DNA of 57,982 nucleotides from CAZYVD01 sp964651045 (GTDB lineage: Bacteria > Zhuqueibacterota > QNDG01 > DSAB01), in NCBI GenBank assembly GCA_964651045.1, contig CAZYVD010000011.1, forward strand, positions 1-57,982, read 5' to 3'. The number at the start of each line of letters is the position of its first letter. The first letter of the stretch is position 1. Both the position numbers and the translations under genes were made by a program. Shown piece after piece: positions 25,718 to 34,131 of the stretch. The notes below the pieces were generated by a model that worked only from the letters and a program-made list of their open reading frames with translations, had not been told where the DNA came from and made no database searches.

Positions 25718-27163
25718 ATGGAACAGCAGCAGTTTCAGATATTAATTGTAATGATTTCATATCTTATACTGCTTATTTTATGGGGTATATATCAGGGTAG
25801 TAAAGTAAAGACCTCTTCTGATTATGCTATTGCAGGAAGAAACCTCCCAGGATGGGCAGCAGCTCTTTCGGAGAGGGCAACTGGTGAATCCTCGTGGGCA
25901 CTGCTGGGTCTTCCAGGCTTTGCCTATGCAACAGGTTTAACAGGAATATGGACGGCTGTCGGGTGTGTTGCAGGAATCATTACTGCATGGATAGGCATTG
26001 CATGGCGTCTGCGCGATGAAGCAGAGAATTACAGGGTGAACTCATTTACAGAGTATATCGCCTCTAAACACAGATCCATGGCAGGATGGATAAGAAGTGT
26101 CGGCAGCATGACACTGGTATTTTTCTTCTTCTTTTATGTTGGGGCACAGTTTCTGGGTGGAGGAAAGACTCTTCATACCATGTTTAATATAGATCCGAGA
26201 ATAGGAATATTGATCACGGCAGCCATAATTATTCCATACACAGTATATGGTGGATTTCGAAGTGTTGTATATACAGATGTGATCCAGGCTATCGTGATGA
26301 TTGTTGCTCTTGTTATTGGTCCTCTGGTAGGAATAATAACAATAGCCAGCAGTCCAGAACTCTTTGCCACATCAATTCCTGAAGCACTTGCAAAGGCAGG
26401 TACAGGTCACAGTTCTATTACAGGAGGAGTGTCTGGTTTTGCTGCAGGAGCCCTGCTGATGGGAGGCATATCATGGTTTTTTGGGTATCTTGGTGGTCAG
26501 CCTCAACTAAGCATGCGTTTCATGGCAATAAAGAATAAAGAACAGGCTGTAAAGGCTCGAAACATTGGAATAGCCTGGACTGTCATAGCATATATTGGAG
26601 CTCTTTCAATTGGATGGATTGGCATTGCATTGTTTGGTCCTGATAGTTTAGCGGATCAGGAATATGTGATGCCTCGAGTAATGCTTGAAATATTCCCAAC
26701 ACCAATTGCTGCAGTGCTAATAACGGGTGCAATCGCAGCAATGATTTCTACTGCCGATTCACTCCTCATTCTTTCGTCAACAGAACTATCTGAGAATTTA
26801 TTGAAGTCGCACGGGTCAGAGAAGATTAGCAAACTGAATCGTTCGAGAATAGTGACTGCTCTTTTAGCCGTGATTGCACTTGTTGTAGCATACGTTTCAC
26901 CCTCGAAGATGATCTATACACTTGTCGGTTATGTATGGGCTGGAATTGGCGGAACTTTTTCCATTGTAATACTGCTTTCGCTGTTCTGGAAAAGATATCA
27001 TGGAAGGGCTGTTCTGGTTACCATTATAATAGGCATAACATTTACAATCATATGGATCAGTACAGGACTAGAGGCAAAGTTAACTTCAAGGGTAATGACT
27101 TTTTTTGTGGCAGGTTTTGCGGCTGTTGTTGCTACATATTTATTTACAGATGGCAGAAAATAG
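25718..27163 (+). CDS. Sodium:solute symporter, PutP-like
   Basis: The 481-residue protein belongs to the SSS family, with ~13 membrane segments. SSDYAIAGRNLPGWAAALSERATGESSWALLGLPGFAYATGL corresponds to TM1 and TM2 of PutP, and GAIAAMISTADSLLILSSTELSENL contains the Na2-site serine/threonine pair. PutP carries proline with sodium; the sequence is close to that branch. It begins 29 bp after cstA, so the two importers may share a transcript. A weak GC hairpin follows at 27202-27224. Confidence 0.9.
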   Translation: MEQQQFQILIVMISYLILLILWGIYQGSKVKTSSDYAIAGRNLPGWAAALSERATGESSWALLGLPGFAYATGLTGIWTAVGCVAGIITAWIGIAWRLRDEAENYRVNSFTEYIASKHRSMAGWIRSVGSMTLVFFFFFYVGAQFLGGGKTLHTMFNIDPRIGILITAAIIIPYTVYGGFRSVVYTDVIQAIVMIVALVIGPLVGIITIASSPELFATSIPEALAKAGTGHSSITGGVSGFAAGALLMGGISWFFGYLGGQPQLSMRFMAIKNKEQAVKARNIGIAWTVIAYIGALSIGWIGIALFGPDSLADQEYVMPRVMLEIFPTPIAAVLITGAIAAMISTADSLLILSSTELSENLLKSHGSEKISKLNRSRIVTALLAVIALVVAYVSPSKMIYTLVGYVWAGIGGTFSIVILLSLFWKRYHGRAVLVTIIIGITFTIIWISTGLEAKLTSRVMTFFVAGFAAVVATYLFTDGRK

Positions 27164-27201
27164 TCATTAACAGGAATATATTGTTCTGTTTCATCACTTG
27201 A

Positions 27202-27226
27202 GGGCGATTCGTAATGGATCGCTTTT
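27202..27226 (+). terminator. Possible weak terminator after the symporter gene
   Basis: GGGCGAT (27202-27208) can pair with ATCGCTT (27218-27224), including two G.T wobbles, followed by TTTTGATTT. It is the only structured element in the 86 bp between the symporter and the helicase gene. Confidence 0.4.
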
Positions 27227-27249
27227 GATTTAACGACAAGGATTTCTTA

Positions 27250-30153
27250 ATGGAAGAGATAACTCTTACAGATCAGCAGCAGGAAGCGATCAGATATGGG
27301 GAGGGGCCTCTTTTAATAGTTGCAGGAGCCGGAACCGGTAAGACACTGGTTTTAACAAGACGCATTGCCTATCTTATAGAATCCAAGATGGCAAAACCTG
27401 AGGAGATTTTAGGACTAACATTTACTGAAAGGGCTGCTGAAGAGATGTCTGAAAGAGTGGACATATTTCTTCCGTATGGGTTTGCCAATATCCCGATTTC
27501 AACGTTTCATGCTTTTGGAGATCGTATCCTTAGAGAGTTTGCTCTTGAGCTGGGATTGAATCCCGATTTTCAGGTCCTGTCAGAAACGGAGCAATTTATA
27601 TTTTTCAGAGAACATCTTTTTGAATTTCCGCTTAACCACTACAGACCTCTTTCTGATCCTACGAAATTTATCAGGGCCATTTTGACAGTAATTTCAAGAG
27701 CAAAAGATGAGGACATAAGTCCAGAAGACTATATGGAATATGCAAGAACTGTTCTGAAAACAAGTGATGAGAGATCTGAAGACAAACAACTGAGAGACGA
27801 AGCAGAAAAACAGATGGAAATAGCACAGACGTATGTTCTATATCAAAAACTCATGGCAGAGGAGAGTAAGGTAGATTTTGGAGATCAGGTAAATCTGGTT
27901 TTAAAACTTTTTCGTAAACATCCATCGATTCTGAATAGAATACGGCAGCGCTACAGGTTTATTCTTGTTGATGAGTTTCAGGACACAAATTATGCCCAAT
28001 TTCAGCTACTTCAACTTCTTGGAGGAGAAAAACCCAATATCACCGTTGTGGGCGATGATGATCAATCGATATATAAATTTCGTGGTGCTGCCATATCAAA
28101 TATTCTGACTTTTATGGAGATCTATCCAGATGCAAAACAGATTGTTCTTACAGAGAATTTTCGTTCCACACAGATAATCTTGGATGCTGCCTACAGGTTA
28201 ATAAAAAATAATAATCCTGAAAGACTGGAGGTAAAGAATAATATAAATAAACAGCTTCATGCCCAGATTGTTGAAGGTCCCCCGGTGGAACATTTTCATT
28301 GCGACACATTGATAACAGAATCAGAACATGTTGCAGAAACAATTTCTGATCTCAAAGAAAACAAAGGATACTCATACAGCGATATAGCTGTTCTTGTAAG
28401 AACCAATAGTGCAGCAGATCCCTTTATTCGTGCTTTGAACATGAAGAGAATACCATGGCGGTTCTCTGGAACAAGGGGTTTGTATTCGCGTCCTGAGATA
28501 AAGATGATCATCTCGTTTATTAATGTAATAACAAATCCGCACGACACAATAAATCTCTATCATCTCTGTTGTTCGGATGTCTATGAGCTTAAATCGATGG
28601 AAGATTTGAACCGATGTCTCGATATTGCACGCAAACAAAACAGGTCTCTGTTTTCAATATTTAAGGAAATTTTAGATGGTAATGGTCCGGAAGGGCTGAC
28701 AGAAGATACCCTTTCAACGATACCAAAGATAGTCAAAGATATTAATGAATATCTGGAATTGTCCCGTGATAATATTACAGGAGTAGTTGTATATCAATTC
28801 TTAACACGGACTAACTATTTGAAAAAGCTTACTCAGGTAGAGACTATCGAAAACAGCATAAAGATACAGAATATAGCTCGCTTCTTTGATGTTATATGGT
28901 CTTTTGCACAGGTTGCAAAAGAAGATAGAATTGTTCATTTTGCCAGCCATCTTGAAACAGTTATTGAAGCAGGAGACGATCCTGGAGCAGCGGAGGCGGA
29001 TAGCGATATTGATGCCGTAAACATAATGACAGTTCATAAGGCAAAGGGACTTGAGTGGCCTGTTGTGTTTATGGTCGGTCTTGTTCACAACAGATTCCCT
29101 ACGATGAACAGAAGTGATCCAATTGAACTACCTCAGCAGCTAATTAAAGAGATTGTTCCGAGTGGTGATATTCATATGCAGGAGGAACGGCGTCTCTTCT
29201 ATGTAGGAATGACCAGGGCAAAAGAGAGACTCTATTTTACCAGTGGTCGTGACTATGGTGGAGTGCGAAAAAGAAAGGTAAGCCCATTTGTACTGGAAGC
29301 ACTTGATCGTCCAGGGGTTGATGAGGTATCCATAATAGCCAGTGCAGGTGATAAGATACACAGATTTTCTCATTATGTGCAGGAAGAGAAGCGAGTCATG
29401 AGACCCATTCCTAAGGATGCAGTATTGAATCTTTCATACTACCAGATAGACGACTACTTGATATGTCCTTTAAAATACAAGTATGCTCATATATTAAGAC
29501 TCCCATTTTTTCACCATACAATAGTTTATGGAAAGGCCGTTCATTCTGCTGTGGAAGTCTATTATAAACATAAGATAAATAATTTTAATGTAACACTAGA
29601 TGATCTTTATACTGCTTATAATAATGCATGGAGGAATATAGGATTTCTATCAAGGGAGCATGAGGAGAGGCGTTTTGAGTCTGGCAAGGAGGTTATAAAA
29701 AGATTTTTTCAAAGGGAGGAGACCTCCAGCAGCAGGCCGAAAATGGTTGAAGAGAAATTCAGTTTTATGATAGAAAAAAACAGGGTTTCAGGAAGGTGGG
29801 ATTTGATCGAAGAGAGAGATGGTAAAATAGTGATTGCAGATTTCAAGACCTCCGAAGTCTATGACCAGGCAATAGCAGACAGGAATGCAAACAAGAGTAT
29901 TCAGCTAATCATATATGCAATGGCTTATGATGCAAGATACAATCGCAGGCCCGATGTTCTGGAATTGAGATTTTTGGAGTCGGGACTGGTTGGCCGCACT
30001 GAGAGTAGCGATGAGAAATTTGAGGAGGTTAAAGAGGATATTTTAACGGCTGCTCAGGGTATTAGAGAAAGAAACTATACACCAAAACCCGATTATCATT
30101 CATGTAAGTATTGTGCTTATACTACAATATGTCCTGTAGCAGTGAATGTTTGA
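27250..30153 (+). CDS. UvrD/PcrA-like helicase with C-terminal PD-(D/E)XK Fe-S nuclease domain
   Basis: The 967-residue protein is an SF1A helicase: VAGAGTGKT (Walker A, ~27-35), LTFTERAAEEM, ILVDEFQDTN (motif II), GDDDQSIYKFRGA (motif III), NIMTVHKAKGLEWPVVF (motif V) and RRLFYVGMTRAKERLYF (motif VI). The last ~220 residues form a RecB-family nuclease with GRWDLIEERDGKIVIADFKTSE as the catalytic D...DxK and four cysteines arranged as in AddB/Cas4: one in YLICPLKYKYA and three in CKYCAYTTIC. It is therefore a helicase-nuclease of the AddA/AdnAB type acting on DNA ends. No partner subunit gene is adjacent. Confidence 0.92.
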   Translation: MEEITLTDQQQEAIRYGEGPLLIVAGAGTGKTLVLTRRIAYLIESKMAKPEEILGLTFTERAAEEMSERVDIFLPYGFANIPISTFHAFGDRILREFALELGLNPDFQVLSETEQFIFFREHLFEFPLNHYRPLSDPTKFIRAILTVISRAKDEDISPEDYMEYARTVLKTSDERSEDKQLRDEAEKQMEIAQTYVLYQKLMAEESKVDFGDQVNLVLKLFRKHPSILNRIRQRYRFILVDEFQDTNYAQFQLLQLLGGEKPNITVVGDDDQSIYKFRGAAISNILTFMEIYPDAKQIVLTENFRSTQIILDAAYRLIKNNNPERLEVKNNINKQLHAQIVEGPPVEHFHCDTLITESEHVAETISDLKENKGYSYSDIAVLVRTNSAADPFIRALNMKRIPWRFSGTRGLYSRPEIKMIISFINVITNPHDTINLYHLCCSDVYELKSMEDLNRCLDIARKQNRSLFSIFKEILDGNGPEGLTEDTLSTIPKIVKDINEYLELSRDNITGVVVYQFLTRTNYLKKLTQVETIENSIKIQNIARFFDVIWSFAQVAKEDRIVHFASHLETVIEAGDDPGAAEADSDIDAVNIMTVHKAKGLEWPVVFMVGLVHNRFPTMNRSDPIELPQQLIKEIVPSGDIHMQEERRLFYVGMTRAKERLYFTSGRDYGGVRKRKVSPFVLEALDRPGVDEVSIIASAGDKIHRFSHYVQEEKRVMRPIPKDAVLNLSYYQIDDYLICPLKYKYAHILRLPFFHHTIVYGKAVHSAVEVYYKHKINNFNVTLDDLYTAYNNAWRNIGFLSREHEERRFESGKEVIKRFFQREETSSSRPKMVEEKFSFMIEKNRVSGRWDLIEERDGKIVIADFKTSEVYDQAIADRNANKSIQLIIYAMAYDARYNRRPDVLELRFLESGLVGRTESSDEKFEEVKEDILTAAQGIRERNYTPKPDYHSCKYCAYTTICPVAVNV

Positions 30154-30167
30154 GGAGAAGAAGAGTC

Positions 30168-30686
30168 ATGGCATTATATACTGAAGAGCAAAGAAGATGG
30201 CTGATATCAAGATGGGATTATGATCTGATCAACAGAATTGTTATTGCACTTAATGAAGGAAGGCCCATAGATATACTCGTTGAGAAGGTAAAACAGAAGA
30301 AGAGCATACCTGAGTGTGCGGGTGAGCTTGATATGAGAGGGATAGATCTTTCGCATCAGAATTTAAGAGGCCCTTGGGCTACAATTGATGGAAAGAGAGT
30401 ACGCAGGGGTGTAAGTCTGAGGAATGTAGATTTGACATTTGCCAACCTGAACTGGGTAATCCTGCCCCATGCAGATCTCAGGGGCGGTGTTTTTGTACAT
30501 GCCGATTTAAGGGATGCCGAGTTGATCTATTCTGACCTTTCAGGGGCCGATTTAACAGGAGCAGACATGAGAGGAGCTTGGCTGATCGATACAAAGTTTT
30601 ATGATGCCAAAGTAACACAGCAGCAGCTTAAGAGCAGGAGAAATCTCGGACAGCTCGATTTTGATTATCATGCTTTCGAACTCTAA
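30168..30686 (+). CDS. Pentapeptide-repeat protein
   Basis: The 172-residue protein has an N-terminal helical part (TEEQRRWLISRWDYDLINRIV...) and a C-terminal run of pentapeptide repeats A(D/N)LxG: VDLTFANLNWVILPHADLRGGVFVHADLRDAELIYSDLSGADLTGADMRGAWL, broken up by eye into about nine repeats. Such repeats fold as a right-handed beta helix; some family members mimic DNA and bind gyrase, but most have no known role. The ATG at 30168 follows GAGGAGAAG. It is 14 bp downstream of the helicase gene. Confidence 0.85.
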   Translation: MALYTEEQRRWLISRWDYDLINRIVIALNEGRPIDILVEKVKQKKSIPECAGELDMRGIDLSHQNLRGPWATIDGKRVRRGVSLRNVDLTFANLNWVILPHADLRGGVFVHADLRDAELIYSDLSGADLTGADMRGAWLIDTKFYDAKVTQQQLKSRRNLGQLDFDYHAFEL

Positions 30687-30704
30687 ATCATGCAGGAGGC
30701 AGTA

Positions 30705-31217
30705 ATGGATGTTTTTGAGGCCATCACGTCACGCAGATCTATAAGAAGATATAGTGATAGCGCTGTTGAAGAAGATAAATTGATCCGTGTGCTTGATGCC
30801 GCACGTTTAGCTCCATCTGCTAATAACAGACAGGAGTGGAAGTTTGTTGTTGTTACTGATCAACAGATCCGAAAAAAATTGGCAGAGGCAGCGCGTAATC
30901 AGAGTTTTGTGGCAGAAGCTCCTGTTGTTGTTGCCTGCTGTGCAACAGAATCGGATAAGATAATGACATGCGGCCATCCAGCATTTCTTATAGATGTAGC
31001 CATAGCAATTGACCATATGACTCTTGCGGCATGGGCCATGGGTTTGGGCACATGCTGGATAGGTGCTTTCTATGAAGATCGAGTAAAAGAAATTTTAAGG
31101 ATCCCAGACAGGATAAGGGTTGTAGAACTGTTGACTATTGGCTATCCTGCAGAACAGCCACCTGCAAGACCGAGGAAACAATTGAATGAAATTGTTTGTT
31201 ATGATTTCTGGAAATAG
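30705..31217 (+). CDS. Nitroreductase family protein
   Basis: A 170-residue FMN-dependent oxidoreductase of the nitroreductase family: AITSRRSIRRYSD at the N-terminus (FMN phosphate binding), LAPSANNRQEWKFVVV, IDVAIAIDHMTLAAWAMGLGTCWIGAF and the C-terminal IGYPAEQPPARPRK. It reduces quinones, nitro compounds or similar with NAD(P)H. The ATG at 30705 is chosen because AGGAGG lies just upstream; an ATG at 30690 would precede that site. The gene follows the pentapeptide gene closely. Confidence 0.93.
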   Translation: MDVFEAITSRRSIRRYSDSAVEEDKLIRVLDAARLAPSANNRQEWKFVVVTDQQIRKKLAEAARNQSFVAEAPVVVACCATESDKIMTCGHPAFLIDVAIAIDHMTLAAWAMGLGTCWIGAFYEDRVKEILRIPDRIRVVELLTIGYPAEQPPARPRKQLNEIVCYDFWK

Positions 31218-31231
31218 AGGAGTAGTTTGAT

Positions 31232-31459
31232 ATGCCGACATATGAATTTACATGCAGTGAATGCAAACATCATTTCGAAGTGTTTACATCTATATCAAAG
31301 AAGGATAAAATTGACTGTCCGAAGTGTGGGAGTAAGAAACTTCAGGAGTCTTTTGGTGCATTCTATGTGGGCGGAAATGTTTCGAATCCAAATGCAGGAA
31401 GGGGTTCGAGCTGCAGTGGAAGTTGTTCTACATGCAGCAGTACATGTAAGTCGGGTTAA
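31232..31459 (+). CDS. FmdB-type zinc ribbon protein
   Basis: The 75-residue protein begins MPTYEFTCSECKHHFEVFTSI, then CPKCGSKKL: two CxxC knuckles of the FmdB putative regulatory family. A serine-, glycine- and cysteine-rich tail follows (CSGSCSTCSSTCKSG). Family members are common small proteins; a regulatory role was proposed for FmdB of methylotrophs but is not general. It is 14 bp after the nitroreductase gene. Confidence 0.92.
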   Translation: MPTYEFTCSECKHHFEVFTSISKKDKIDCPKCGSKKLQESFGAFYVGGNVSNPNAGRGSSCSGSCSTCSSTCKSG

Positions 31460-31502
31460 GAGAGATTATTTTAAAAAGTTTATGAACAGGAATCCATAAT
31501 CC

Positions 31503-34061
31503 GTGAAGATTGACCGGTATAAAAATATATTGATAATATTTATTATATCTATTGTTTTGATAATGGTCGAGCTGTCGTGTAGTTCGAATAGATGCTCTTC
31601 AAGAAAGGTTTCTATCCAGCTAAACGACGGATGGATGTTCTGTCAGAAAGGCTGCAGCAACTGGTATAGGGCTGTTGTACCTAGTTGCATTCATACAGAT
31701 CTATCTATAAATGGACTCATCGAGGATCCCTTCCTGGCAACGAACGAGGAGACGGTTCAATGGATTGAAACAAAAGATTGGATCTACCAGAAGAGTTTTA
31801 CCATCCCCAGAAGGCTTCTTTCAATGGATAATGTGCGGCTCTATTTCAAGGGTCTTGATACATATGCAGAGGTTTATCTAAACGATTCACTCATTATCAC
31901 TTCTGATAACATGTTTCGTGAATGGAGTGTTGATTGTAAAGCGCTTTTAAAGAAAGGGGAAAATATTCTTAAGGTGATATTTTCCTCTCCGGTTAAAGAG
32001 GATTCGATTAAGGCATCACGTCTCAATTATCGACTTCCTGACAGGAGGGCATTCACAAGAAAGGCGCCCTATCAATATGGATGGGACTGGGGACCGAGGT
32101 TTGTCACAATGGGAATCTGGAGGCCAGTAGTACTCAGGGCATGGAGTTGTGCGGTATTGGACGATTTCCAGATATACCAGGATCGAATCAGAAAGGATAG
32201 AGCAGATTTAAGTGCACTGTTTAAGATAACATCTGCAGATACATTTGAAGCACACATTTTAATAATCAATAAAGATCACAGTAATGTATATTCAGATTCG
32301 CTTGTTGTATTGAATCCTGGAATCAATCTTATTCGAATGAATTTTGAAATCAAGAATCCAGAATTGTGGTGGTGCAACGGACTCGGCACTCCATATTTGT
32401 ATAATATTACCGGAGAGATAAGAATCGATGGCAGTACAGTTGATGAAATTTCAAGAAGAATTGGAATACGCAATATAGAGGTTGTCGAAAAGGAAGATCG
32501 GATTGGCACTACATTTATGATAAGATTGAATGGTATACCTCTATTTATCAAGGGGGCTAACTATATACCACAGGATAGTTTTCTTCCGAGTGTCACAAGG
32601 TCAAGATATAGGAGACTGATAGAGTCGGTTGCCAATGCAAACATGAACATGTTGAGGGTCTGGGGAGGTGGTATATATGAAGATGATTACTTCTATGACC
32701 TCTGTGATGAGAATGGAATATTAGTATGGCAGGATTTTATGTTTGCATGTACAATGTATCCTGGTGATTCTCTGTTTATTGAAAATGTAAGACAGGAAGC
32801 AATACAGAATATAAAGCGGCTGAGAAACCATCCATCTATTGCCTTGTGGTGCGGCAATAATGAAGTGGATGAGGGATGGAAAAACTGGGGATGGCAGAAA
32901 CGGCTCGGTTATACGAGAGAAGATTCAATAAAGGTGTGGAATGATTACATCAAGCTTTTTCATCAACTCCTGCCATCGATAGTAAAGGAATATGATAATG
33001 GAAGATACTATCTGCCTTCATCGCCGAAGATTGGATGGGGACACAAAGAAAGCCTTACCAGTGGTGATTGCCATTACTGGGGAGTGTGGTGGGGAAGAGA
33101 GCCATTTTCTAATTATGAGAAAAAAGTTGGAAGGTTTATGTCCGAATATGGCTTTCAGTCAATACCAAATCTTGAAACATTAAAACAATTCGCAAGTCAA
33201 GAAGATTTGTATCTTGGTTCAGAAGTCATGAGAAGTCACCAGAAGCATCCATTTGGTTATGAACTTATAGATACCTATATGAGACGTGATTACAGAGTTC
33301 CCGAGAGTTTTAAGGGTTATATATATGTAAGTCAGTTGCTTCAGGCAAGGGGAATCCGCATGGCAATTGAGGCTCACAGGAGAGCGAAGCCATACTGTAT
33401 GGGGACTCTATACTGGCAGCTCAATGATTGCTGGCCTGTTGTCTCCTGGTCGAGCATAGATTATTATGGAAGATGGAAAGCACTTCACTACACAGTCAAG
33501 AGGGCTTATCAGGATATTCTGGTATCTCCGGTTGTTGAAAATGGGTTTGTCAAAGTCTTTATAATCTCCGACAGGTTAAAACCCTTCAGAGGTTTTCTCA
33601 ACATGCGTCTCACAACATTCTCTGGAAAAGATTTATGGAGAAAGAGGATAGGAGTTAATGTTCCAGAAAACAGTAGTAATATCTATTTCGAGATAAAAAA
33701 GAAAGATTTAATAAAAAAGAATAATGAAAGGCAACTTGTTTTTAACTCATCCATTCTTGATGGAAATAAAATTATTGCAGAGAACAATCTATATTTTCAG
33801 CCTCCAAAGAATCTGGAACTAACTCGTGTGCAAATTGACAGAAAAGTCATTGAGAGGGAAGGAGGTTATTCGATAATCCTTTGTTCAAAGGGGCTTGCGA
33901 AAAATGTGTATCTTAATGTAGAAGGAGTCAGCGGCTTTTTTACAGACAACTACTTTGATTTGCTTCCTGGAGAAAGCAGGAGAATAGAGTTCTTATGTGA
34001 TAAGAAGATAAAAAATTTTGAAGATAGTTTAGAAATAATATCCCTATTTGATGTATATTAA
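31503..34061 (+). CDS. Beta-mannosidase, GH2 family, lipoprotein
   Basis: The 852-residue protein has an N-terminal lipoprotein signal ending at the lipobox cysteine in VELSC, so it is exported and membrane-anchored. The order is sugar-binding jelly roll (WIYQKSFTIP, RLYFKGLDTYAEVYLND), Ig-like domain, and the GH2 TIM barrel with NMLRVWGGGIYEDDYFYDLCDENGILVWQDF, the acid/base glutamate in CGNNEVDEGW and the nucleophile glutamate in MSEYGFQS. It removes terminal beta-mannose from manno-oligosaccharides or the N-glycan core. The start is a GTG with AGGA upstream. The next gene, 70 bp on, is an alpha-mannosidase. Confidence 0.92.
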   Translation: MKIDRYKNILIIFIISIVLIMVELSCSSNRCSSRKVSIQLNDGWMFCQKGCSNWYRAVVPSCIHTDLSINGLIEDPFLATNEETVQWIETKDWIYQKSFTIPRRLLSMDNVRLYFKGLDTYAEVYLNDSLIITSDNMFREWSVDCKALLKKGENILKVIFSSPVKEDSIKASRLNYRLPDRRAFTRKAPYQYGWDWGPRFVTMGIWRPVVLRAWSCAVLDDFQIYQDRIRKDRADLSALFKITSADTFEAHILIINKDHSNVYSDSLVVLNPGINLIRMNFEIKNPELWWCNGLGTPYLYNITGEIRIDGSTVDEISRRIGIRNIEVVEKEDRIGTTFMIRLNGIPLFIKGANYIPQDSFLPSVTRSRYRRLIESVANANMNMLRVWGGGIYEDDYFYDLCDENGILVWQDFMFACTMYPGDSLFIENVRQEAIQNIKRLRNHPSIALWCGNNEVDEGWKNWGWQKRLGYTREDSIKVWNDYIKLFHQLLPSIVKEYDNGRYYLPSSPKIGWGHKESLTSGDCHYWGVWWGREPFSNYEKKVGRFMSEYGFQSIPNLETLKQFASQEDLYLGSEVMRSHQKHPFGYELIDTYMRRDYRVPESFKGYIYVSQLLQARGIRMAIEAHRRAKPYCMGTLYWQLNDCWPVVSWSSIDYYGRWKALHYTVKRAYQDILVSPVVENGFVKVFIISDRLKPFRGFLNMRLTTFSGKDLWRKRIGVNVPENSSNIYFEIKKKDLIKKNNERQLVFNSSILDGNKIIAENNLYFQPPKNLELTRVQIDRKVIEREGGYSIILCSKGLAKNVYLNVEGVSGFFTDNYFDLLPGESRRIEFLCDKKIKNFEDSLEIISLFDVY

Positions 34062-34131
34062 TGTTATACTGGATTAAAAAATAAGGTGTTGGCTTACTTG
34101 TGATTTCTACAAAAATAGGAAGGGTAGATCC

